The notes under the pieces: generated by a model
What the model was told of the DNA's origin: nothing
The model's database searches: none
What the model saw: only the letters and a program-made list of their open reading frames with translations
Shown here: positions 34,266-40,977 of the stretch, in pieces
Numbering within the stretch: position 1 is the stretch's first letter
Layout: every line of letters starts with the position of its first letter
From: Brucella thiophenivorans
Lineage (GTDB): Bacteria; Pseudomonadota; Alphaproteobacteria; Rhizobiales; Rhizobiaceae
Direction of reading: 5' to 3'
NCBI RefSeq assembly: GCF_002252445.1
Contig: NZ_NNRJ01000001.1
Location: forward strand, 1 to 40,977
Length of the DNA stretch: 40,977 nucleotides
Made by a program: the position numbers and the translations under genes

Positions 34266-35029
34266 TGGCCCAACTTTCGATAAGGAACCTTAAGAAGCAA
34301 TTTGGTGCTCTCCAAATCATACAGGGGTTCGACCTGGAGGTCGAGGCGGGCGCTCGGCATGCTATCGTTGGTCCGAATGGTGCGGGCAAGACTACGCTGT
34401 TCAACATGATTTCCGGTTGGCTTAAACCGACAAGCGGTTCCATAAGCCTCGATCAGCGGGACTTGGCAGGGTTAACGCCCGAGCAGGTCAATCGCGCCGG
34501 ACTCGCCCGCTCGTTCCAAAAGAATGCCTTGTTTGAGGGCCTCACGGTTTTTGAGAACCTTCGATTGGCGGTGCAGGCTGGAACGCCCCACCGGTTTAAC
34601 CTTATCCGATCAGCATCAAGCTTTAGAGCAATGCGAACTAAAGCCGAAGAGGTTGCTGTGCGCATGAGACTAAGGGATGCGCTGAACCGGGAGGTCAGGA
34701 CACTTTCCTATGGGCAGAAACGGCAGCTCGAAGTAGGGATTGCTCTGGCATGTTCTCCCAAAGCTCTGTTGCTTGACGAACCTGCGGCGGGAACATCTCC
34801 TGCAGAACGGCTGCTGTTGATCGATACCCTGCGCGCTTTGCCCAAGGATATTACTCTTGTGCTGGTTGAGCATGACATGGACGTAGTATTCGGAGTTTGC
34901 GAACAAGTGACGGTGCTTAACTACGGCGTTGCGGTTGCCACTGGTTCGCCCGATCAGATTCGGCAAAACCCCGACGTCCGCGCCGCCTATCTCGGAGAAT
35001 CCGCAAGCTATCACGGAGCCAATCTATGA
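34265..35029 (+). CDS. livG: Liv-type ABC ATPase LivG
   Basis: This 254-aa protein has Walker A GPNGAGKTT, the family LARSFQKNALF Q-loop region, signature LSYGQKRQLE, Walker B ALLLDEPAAG and the LVEHDMDVVFG His switch. It energises the importer with the following ATPase. The four-base overlap with that gene indicates coupling. Confidence 0.94.
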   Translation: MAQLSIRNLKKQFGALQIIQGFDLEVEAGARHAIVGPNGAGKTTLFNMISGWLKPTSGSISLDQRDLAGLTPEQVNRAGLARSFQKNALFEGLTVFENLRLAVQAGTPHRFNLIRSASSFRAMRTKAEEVAVRMRLRDALNREVRTLSYGQKRQLEVGIALACSPKALLLDEPAAGTSPAERLLLIDTLRALPKDITLVLVEHDMDVVFGVCEQVTVLNYGVAVATGSPDQIRQNPDVRAAYLGESASYHGANL

Positions 35030-35751
35030 CCGAGTCGAATCCCAGCCGGCCGCTACTCGAATTGTGCGACATCCATACCTACTATGGAGAAAGTTATATC
35101 CTGCAAGGCGAAAGCCTGGAGTTGAGGCATGGCCAATGTCTCGCCCTCCTGGGAAGAAACGGTGCGGGAAAGACGACTACTTTGCGATCTATCGTTGGCC
35201 TTACGCCGATCCGAAGAGGCCGCATCGCCTTCAACGGCAAGACCATCAGCGATATGTCAACCCATCGTATCATCGCACAGGGAATCGGCTATGTGCCAGA
35301 GAACCGTGGGATTTTTGGCTCTTTGACCGTGCGGGAGCATATTGAGGTTGCCATGTGGGCACGGGGCTGTTCTGCAGCGCGACGCGATCAGGTCCTGGCA
35401 ATTTTCCCTCGTATTTCCGAGCGTATGGGGCACTTGGGCCATCAGCTTTCCGGCGGGGAACAGCAGATGTTGGCTATTGCACGCGCGATGCTCGCTGATC
35501 CGGTACTTCTCATTCTCGATGAGCCTTCCGAAGGTTTGGCTCCGGTCATTGTCGAGGAGGTTCGCGCTACCCTGGCGCAGATCAAGGAGAGTGGGACGTC
35601 TATCCTGCTCGTTGAGCAGAATGCAGCTATGGCAATGTCGCTTGCCGACACTGTGACGGTGCTTTCGCAGGGAACCGTGCAATTTTCGGGGACGCCTGCC
35701 GGGCTCGAGGCGCGCTCGGATATTAAGAATGCTTATCTCGGGATTTCGTGA
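35026..35751 (+). CDS. livF: Liv-type ABC ATPase LivF
   Basis: This 241-aa protein has Walker A GRNGAGKTT, IGYVPENRGIFGSLTVREH (LivF-typical Q-loop), signature LSGGEQQML, Walker B LLILDEPSEGLAPVIVE and the VEQNAAMAMS switch region. It completes a full KHMGF importer in the usual order. Confidence 0.94.
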   Translation: MTESNPSRPLLELCDIHTYYGESYILQGESLELRHGQCLALLGRNGAGKTTTLRSIVGLTPIRRGRIAFNGKTISDMSTHRIIAQGIGYVPENRGIFGSLTVREHIEVAMWARGCSAARRDQVLAIFPRISERMGHLGHQLSGGEQQMLAIARAMLADPVLLILDEPSEGLAPVIVEEVRATLAQIKESGTSILLVEQNAAMAMSLADTVTVLSQGTVQFSGTPAGLEARSDIKNAYLGIS

Positions 35752-35800
35752 GCCGTAGTGACCGCCGTTAGCATGAACAACAAATGCGTGTGGAAAAAAA

Positions 35801-37441
35801 ATGACTTTGCCAATCTATTCGGAAGACTGGAAGGCCTGGAGCGATCCGGCAATCCCTGAATATGTGAATGCGACGGACCTCCTGCTCGATCGACACGTCG
35901 AGGGTGGCCGGGCAGACAAAACAGCACTCATCTCGGACGGCGAGGCCATCAGTTACTGCGCCCTGCTCGCCGAAGTCTGCCGTGCCGCTAATGGGTTGTG
36001 CGCTGCCGGCTTGCCCGAACGATCCCGGATCCTGATCTCGGCGACCGATACGCTAACAAGCGTGGCCATTTGGCTTGGTGCACTTCGGGCCGGTCTGGTC
36101 CCTGTCAGCATCTCGGATCTTTATAAGACCGATCAGCTCGTCTACTTCATCCGAGACACAGCCGCCACTGCGGTGTTCATTGATGAACGGCAAATGGCAA
36201 AGATGATCGAGGCGCAGGACACTTTGCCCGCAACGCTCCGGACAATCATTGTCAACGGGGATGCACCCGAGGCTACTGGCATCACCCGGGCCGGGCTTCG
36301 TGTCACGACCTATGGCTCACTTGTGCACGGTCAGCCGGCACAGTTGGAGGCTACCACGCTGCATGCCAACGACGTAAGCTATATGTTTTATTCCGGCGGT
36401 ACGACAGGAACATCGAAGGGTATAACGCATCTGGCGCATGACTTTATACTGGTTCCTGAGCGTCAAGGGTTTTGGTGGAGCTATACGGAAAATGACATCG
36501 TGTTGGCAACCTCCAAAAAATACTTCACCCACGGGCTGTGGCCCGGTTTGCTGATTCCGCTTTATTGGGGCGGAACTGCCATCATAATGTCAGACAATCT
36601 GATACCCTCTAAGCTGACAGATGTGATTGAGACGCATCGGCCGACGAAGCTGATTACCGTCCCTACAGTCATCAAGCTGATGCTGGCCCATTTCGAAGAG
36701 CACGGACTAGAGCCGAATTTTTCCTCGCTTGGCGCTGTATATACAGCGTCAGAGAAGATGCCACCTGAAGTGTTTGAACGCTGGCATCGCCGGTTCGGGC
36801 TCGAATTGTTTGACAGCATCGGTTCGTCCGAAGTGACATACGAGTGGATAGCCAACAGACCGTCAGATTTCCGGAGAGGGTCGCTTGGAAAACCTATCGT
36901 TGGCGTAGAGATTCGGCTGTTGGACGACGATGGTAACATTATCTCAAATCCCAATACTCCGGGGGAATGCCTGGTAAAGTCGCGGACGGCTTGTCTGTTC
37001 TACTGGCGCAAATTCGACGAAACCAAGGCTACTTTTCAGGGTGAGTGGGTGAGGACCGGAGACCATCTTCTGTTCGACGAGGACGGATATTTCTGGTTCG
37101 CCGGACGCTCCAACGATGTGTTCAAAGTGAAGGGCCTTTGGGTGTCGCCTATCGAAGTGGAGGCAGCTATCACTCGTGACGAGCGCGTGCTGGAGGCTGC
37201 TGTCTACGCAATCGAGGGCAACGATGGTCTCAGCAAGGTCAAGGCGCATGTGGTGCTCAAGGACCACTACAGCGGTGATGTGGCGATGGCCGATGAATTG
37301 AAGGGTCAAGTGCGGCACCACTGTGGCGGCTACAAAGTACCAGACGAGATCGTCTTTGTCGGGTCACTGCCCCGGACGGCCTTGCAGAAAATTGACAGAC
37401 GGACGCTAAGAGAACGAGAAACAGCATCGCGCGCGATCTAG
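35801..37441 (+). CDS. Benzoate-CoA-ligase-like acyl-CoA synthetase
   Basis: This 546-aa ANL-family enzyme forms acyl-AMP and then acyl-CoA. The P-loop is MFYSGGTTGTSKGITH, the A5-type segment is FDSIGSSEVTYEWIANRPSD, and the hinge is FAGRSNDVFKVKGLWVSP. The C-terminal Lys lies in PRTALQKIDRRTL. The order and the ATSKKYFTHGLWPG and SNRP-like parts are closest to benzoate-CoA ligases, so an aromatic or heteroaromatic acid is the likely substrate. It follows livF by 49 bp and fits uptake then activation. Confidence 0.87.
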   Translation: MTLPIYSEDWKAWSDPAIPEYVNATDLLLDRHVEGGRADKTALISDGEAISYCALLAEVCRAANGLCAAGLPERSRILISATDTLTSVAIWLGALRAGLVPVSISDLYKTDQLVYFIRDTAATAVFIDERQMAKMIEAQDTLPATLRTIIVNGDAPEATGITRAGLRVTTYGSLVHGQPAQLEATTLHANDVSYMFYSGGTTGTSKGITHLAHDFILVPERQGFWWSYTENDIVLATSKKYFTHGLWPGLLIPLYWGGTAIIMSDNLIPSKLTDVIETHRPTKLITVPTVIKLMLAHFEEHGLEPNFSSLGAVYTASEKMPPEVFERWHRRFGLELFDSIGSSEVTYEWIANRPSDFRRGSLGKPIVGVEIRLLDDDGNIISNPNTPGECLVKSRTACLFYWRKFDETKATFQGEWVRTGDHLLFDEDGYFWFAGRSNDVFKVKGLWVSPIEVEAAITRDERVLEAAVYAIEGNDGLSKVKAHVVLKDHYSGDVAMADELKGQVRHHCGGYKVPDEIVFVGSLPRTALQKIDRRTLRERETASRAI

Positions 37442-37688
37442 GCCCCAAGTATGGCACTGGGAGATGGTTCAGATACATCATCTTTGCTTTGGTGCGATGG
37501 GGGCAAGCGTTCGCGAATTCCTGGCCGCAGAGGGAGATGGAGGCTTCACGTTATGCGCAATAAACGCAGTTATATAACTAAACTGTTAGGCGTGCGCCGT
37601 ACTGTCAATAAAATCGATTGCCTCAAGCCGTGGTGTAAAACGAATACGGCTTAAGATCACAGGGCTTTTATGTCGGGAGAACTGCACC

Positions 37689-38654
37689 TTGAAGTCGCTC
37701 ACTAATCTAAACTCGATTCCAGTTTTACCGTATTGCGCGGCTACAACCGACGATCCTGAAGAGATCCTCCGTTTTGCCGTCGATAGTGTAGAAAGCGGGC
37801 TTGGAACCGCGCTCGTCACTTTAGTGGAAATCCGAGGAGGATCGTCTCGCGCACTTGGTGCTCAGATGGCTGTTTGCGCGGATGGGGGTTATAGTGGTTA
37901 TGTCTCAGGAGGCTGCACCGAAGCTGCGGTCGCAGCGGAATCACTCGAAGCGATTGGTAAAGGCGTCGACAGGTATCTTCTGCTAGGTGAAGGATCGCGC
38001 TTTTTCGACATTGTTCTTCCGTGCGGCGGTGGCATTACTGTGGCAATTCACGTGTTGAAAGATGCCACGCCTGTACGCGAAATTCTTTTCGAGCTTCGAT
38101 CGCGCAGGCGCACCGCCCTCGGCTATGACCCGGACCGTCAGTCGCTTACCGTCATGGTGCCGACCATTGGGACGCGCTGGATTGGACGCCTCTTCATGCG
38201 GGACTATAGACCCAAGGCAAAGCTTCTTTTATGCGGGCGCGGCATTGAGCTCGATGCGGCAACGCGGCTTGCTACGGCTACGGCGTTCGAACACCTGTCG
38301 TTTGATGGTCAGTCCACTGTGAAGATTGATGAATTCATCGACCAGGACACGGCGGTCGCACTGTTGTTTCACGATATCGATCAAGAGATGCCTTTCCTTG
38401 AATCAGCGTTGGCACGGGAACCGTTCTATATCGGTGCTTTAGGAAGTCGGCGAACTCACGAAAAACGTTACGGAGTCCTGCGGACACTGGGTTATAGCCA
38501 AAGCGAGCTTGCCCAAATCAAGGCACCAATAGGAATGTTTGGTCCCACTCGGGATGCTCGTACGCTAGCACTATCTGTCTTGGCGGACGTTGCTGCCGCG
38601 TACTCCGCTCAATCTAGAGCACGTCCGGGGATCAATGAATCGGTTGTGATGTGA
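37689..38654 (+). CDS. XdhC/CoxI-family molybdenum-cofactor maturation protein
   Basis: The start is a TTG after GGGAG (321 aa). The N-terminal XdhC_CoxI domain has GGSSRALGAQMAVCADGG and YSGYVSGGCTEAAV, with the conserved Cys. The C-terminal Rossmann-type XdhC_C domain has KLLLCGRGIELDA and FYIGALGSRRTHEKR. Such proteins bind, sulfurylate and insert Mo-cofactor into hydroxylases, so its client is probably the enzyme encoded at 25316-29675. It lies 247 bp after the ligase; that gap holds no visible gene. Confidence 0.92.
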   Translation: MKSLTNLNSIPVLPYCAATTDDPEEILRFAVDSVESGLGTALVTLVEIRGGSSRALGAQMAVCADGGYSGYVSGGCTEAAVAAESLEAIGKGVDRYLLLGEGSRFFDIVLPCGGGITVAIHVLKDATPVREILFELRSRRRTALGYDPDRQSLTVMVPTIGTRWIGRLFMRDYRPKAKLLLCGRGIELDAATRLATATAFEHLSFDGQSTVKIDEFIDQDTAVALLFHDIDQEMPFLESALAREPFYIGALGSRRTHEKRYGVLRTLGYSQSELAQIKAPIGMFGPTRDARTLALSVLADVAAAYSAQSRARPGINESVVM

Positions 38655-38702
38655 CGCGCTTGCGAGTTTCTGATCCAACATCCGCTTTGACGGAGGTTGG
38701 TG

Positions 38703-38945
38703 ATGGCAGGAGCGCTGAGCAGGGATTTGCGGTTGCTTGTGTTGACAGCTACGGATGAAGGGGCATCGGCCCGGCGGACGGCAGCCCGGTTCGACGTTGG
38801 AAAGTCGAGCGCGACCCGCTGGATTGCTCGGACAAAGATCGGGGAACAGACGCCGCGACCCCAAGGCGTCGTTGCGGGTGGAGCCTTGATGGATATGCAA
38901 ACTCCATCGTCGGGATGATCGAGGAGCGCCGGAACATCATGTTAC
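38703..38945 (+). pseudogene. IS630-family transposase 5' remnant
   Basis: The start MAGALSRDLRLLVLTATDEG follows GGAGG and gives the N-terminal helix-turn-helix of IS630 transposases (ARRTAARFDVGKSSATRW). The frame shifts at about 38875; the other frame then reads YANSIVGMIEERRNI, which is also typical. It breaks off at about 38940, where the thioesterase fragment begins. The catalytic domain is absent. Confidence 0.75.
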
Positions 38946-38949
38946 CCTA

Positions 38950-39210
38950 CTAGGGGTTTGGCTTAAGGGGGCGGTCAATCACGAGCAGCGTTGACGTGGC
39001 GGTCGCATACAATCGTCCCGTTTCATCCTTTAAGGTCGCTTCGGCGAAGGCTATCCGCCGCCCTATGGAAACGACATGACCTTTTGCGCGAAGCAGACCA
39101 ACATCGCTCGTGACAGGCCGAATGTAGGAGATCTTAAGTTCTACTGTTGTGTAGACCTGATCGGCTGTTAGTTTCGAATGCGCAGCGCAACCGCAACCGC
39201 TAACGTGTTG
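38950..39210 (-). pseudogene. 3' fragment of a PaaI-type thioesterase gene
   Basis: The minus-strand frame reads GCGCAAHSKLTADQ, YTTVELKISYIRPVTSDV, then GRRIAFAEATLKDETGRLYA and ends after VIDRPLKPNP. This matches the C-terminal ~80 residues of hotdog-fold PaaI thioesterases (YTTVELKVNYIRP-like). The N-terminal third, with the catalytic region, is missing; the residues before GCGCAAH come from a mobile element end. It may once have released or recycled CoA esters for the neighbouring pathway. Confidence 0.75.
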
Positions 39211-39221
39211 ATTGCCGCTGA

Positions 39222-39287
39222 GAAGTGATGGTGTCATTAAGCATGGAATAAGGACCCCATTTGAGGGGTTATCGGCATCCAAACGGG
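39222..39287. other. Possible IS21-type element terminus, interrupted
   Basis: Removing the ISL3 element joins this stretch to 40943-40977. The joined sequence has repeated GGACCCC units (ATAAGGACCCCATTTGAGG and ACGGGACCCCTTGTTTAAAG), like the multiple terminal repeats of some IS21 elements. The rest would lie beyond the window. This is a pattern judgement only. Confidence 0.35.
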
Positions 39288-40942
39288 GCTCTGACTCACA
39301 TTTGATGATTTCGCGGTGGAAACTGACGCGGTTATCAGAAAGGAATCAGCATCATGGCGACCCAGTTTCGTCTGTCGTCCCTGATCCCGGTCGGATTGAT
39401 TGTTGAGCGTTCCGACGAGGACAACGGGGTTATCATTGTTTCAGCGCGGGCAGCCGCTGATCAACGTTCCTGCCCTTTATGCAACAGAATGTCAGATCGT
39501 GTTCATAGCCGCTACGTTCGGATAGTTGCTGATTTGCCTTGTGGTGGCACCAAGGTCCAACTGCGATTATCAGCAAGGCGCTTTATCTGTGAGATGACAG
39601 TTTGTCGTCGCCGGATATTCGTCGAAAGGTTTGGAGAGCTTATCGTTCCGGAGCGCAGCCGTCGAACCGCTCGACTTGATACCGTCGTACATCATCTCGG
39701 GTTGGCTCTGGGAGGGCGGCCCGCTGCAGCCTTTGCCAAACGCTTGATGATCCCAGTTAGCAATGACACGCTCATCCGTGCGGTGAGAAGAAAATCCATG
39801 GTGCCGGATGATGCTCTAAACGCGGTCGGAATTGACGATTGGGCTTTCCGCCGCAATCACCGCTATGGCACCGTCGTATGTGATCTTGAGAAGCGAAGGA
39901 TTGTCAAACTTCTGCCTGATCGGGAGATCGCGACAGTTTCGACGTTCCTTGCTCAGCACCCCGAAATAGCGATTGTTTCACGCGATAGAGGCGGCGGCTA
40001 TCGTGAAGCTGCTGCCAAGGCTTTACCCCATGCTATGCAGGTCGCAGATCGTTGGCATTTGATGGAGAACGCCAGCGCAGCGTTCCTCGACGTCGTGCGC
40101 AAATCCATGCGGGCGATCCGTACCGCAATTGGTGCTACGACGATCAATCCTGCGCTACTCACTTGCGCTGAACGACTGCAATATGAGAGCTATCTACGGC
40201 GTGAGGACGTGAATTCGACAATCACCGAGCTGGCTTCCGATGGCGTGCCAATCAAGGAAATCGTGCGACAAACCGGGCTATAGCCGCGGAACGGTTCGCC
40301 AGATTGTCCGCGGTCACAGAACTGATGTGTTTCGTGTCAGACAAAGTTCCCTTGAGGCCTATCTGCCACTGTTGGATCAACTCTGGGGGTCTGGGCAGCA
40401 CAACGGCGCTGAACTCTGGCGACAGCTAAAGTACAAAGGTTTCCGTGGTTGTTCTCGTGTCGTTGGGGAGTGGGCCGTAAGGCGACGGCGGTCTGAGCGG
40501 GTCTGCGATCAGCAACTTCAAAAAGTGCCATCCGCCAGAACGATTGCCCGATTGATGACAACTGCTCGTGATCAACTGAGTAAGGCTGACACAATCACCA
40601 TTGCGGCCATAGAAGTCGGCGTTCCCGCCTTGATCCAAGCTCGCAATCTAATTGATCGTTTCCAGACAATGATCCGAATGAAGGACAAGACAGAACTCGA
40701 CCCGTGGATCGCTGATGCACGCGACAGTCTGTTTGCCCCCTTCGCCAACGGGATACTGAAAGACAAGGCAGCGGTGTCTGCCGCCATCACCGAACCTTGG
40801 TCGAACGGCCAGGTCGAAGGACAGATCAACAAACTGAAGCTCGTTAAAAGGCAAATGTATGGGCGTGCCAAGCTGGATCTTCTTCAGGCACGGTTGATCG
40901 GCGCAATGTGAAAGAAATAGTCATCAAAAATGCGTCAGATCC
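39288..40942 (+). mobile_element. ISL3-family element with 8-bp target duplication
   Basis: The 1655-bp element has imperfect inverted ends GCTCTGACTCACATTTGATGA and, from the right, GGATCTGACGCATTTTTGATG. The 8-bp direct repeat CAAACGGG flanks it (39280-39287 and 40943-40950), the length expected for ISL3. The intact duplication shows a simple transposition event at this site. Confidence 0.88.
39354..40911 (+). pseudogene. ISL3-family transposase with one-base frameshift
   Basis: The first frame (309 aa) starts MATQFRLSSLIPVGLIVER and contains the zinc-binding CPLC and the first two catalytic acids in GIDDWAFRR and IVSRDRGGGY. It stops after VRQTGL at about 40281. The second frame continues TGYSRGTVRQIV and includes the final WSNGQVEGQINKLKLVKRQM with the Glu. 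An extra G in ACCGGGCTATAG (about 40276) explains the break. The split is not at a usual slippery site, so it is probably a mutation that silences the element. Confidence 0.85.
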
Positions 40943-40977
40943 CAAACGGGACCCCTTGTTTAAAGGGTAACATGACC

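Noticed and set aside
38938..38947. CATGTTACCC matching, inverted, GGGTAACATG at 40965-40974, as an alternative left end of the ISL3 element
   Set aside because: The ISL3 ends at 39288 and 40942 have longer inverted repeats and an exact 8-bp duplication, and the wider span would include the thioesterase fragment. The 10-bp match is probably a coincidence or belongs to another element.

Overview
The window looks like an accessory, insertion-sequence-rich region of an alphaproteobacterium, most likely a Rhizobiales member close to Ochrobactrum/Brucella. The evidence is the protein flavour (DUF736, Blh/BigR-type sulfur genes, IS families common in Brucellaceae), moderate GC with patches of AT-rich DNA, and a mosaic of plasmid- or ICE-like cargo. 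No rRNA, tRNA, CRISPR array or replication gene was seen. The species and replicon are inference.

Region 1 (1-12.6 kb) is plasmid/ICE-like cargo. It holds a decayed IS5-type element, a YefM-YoeB toxin-antitoxin pair with a TGTACA-type operator, and a protein with a possible GIY-YIG-like core. It continues with a DUF736 protein, a 1.5 kb AT-rich non-coding stretch (a diverged 207-bp tandem repeat, then a dense hairpin cluster) and an orphan 781-aa SF1 (UPF1/DNA2-like) helicase. A minus-strand group of uncharacterised genes (membrane, secreted, soluble and a 70-aa leader ORF with a hairpin over its ribosome-binding site), a WGR-domain protein and a ParD-ParE-type pair follow.

Region 2 (12.6-19.0 kb) is a sulfide/persulfide detoxification island. 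An IS30 element lies at its edge, beside a truncated adenylate kinase gene. The minus strand encodes a TauE/SafE exporter and a DUF442-SQR-like fusion. The plus strand encodes a 1-Cys peroxiredoxin, an ArsR/BigR-like repressor missing one of the usual sensor cysteines, and a Blh-type metallo-beta-lactamase-fold persulfide dioxygenase.

Region 3 (19.0-22.0 kb) is an IS graveyard: an IS6 element whose transposase has lost a catalytic Asp, an IS110 remnant, two IS5-superfamily elements joined at a shared TA, and a probable IS21 istB scrap.

Region 4 (22.0-38.7 kb) is a coherent catabolic island built around a divergent promoter. The minus-strand operon encodes a three-subunit molybdenum hydroxylase whose large subunit is fused to a CoxG-like domain, an MBL-fold hydrolase, a cupin and two alpha/beta hydrolases. 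The plus strand encodes a GNAT protein, an Rrf2-like regulator without the Fe-S cysteine cluster, a complete Liv-type ABC importer, a benzoate-CoA-ligase-like enzyme and an XdhC/CoxI maturation factor. The set suggests uptake, CoA activation and/or hydroxylation of a (hetero)aromatic acid, then ring opening and hydrolysis. The substrate cannot be read from the sequence.

Region 5 (38.7 kb-end) is nested mobile-element debris: an IS630 5' fragment, the 3' end of a PaaI-type thioesterase gene, and an ISL3 element with an 8-bp target duplication that sits in what looks like an IS21-type terminus. The ISL3 transposase carries a one-base frameshift.
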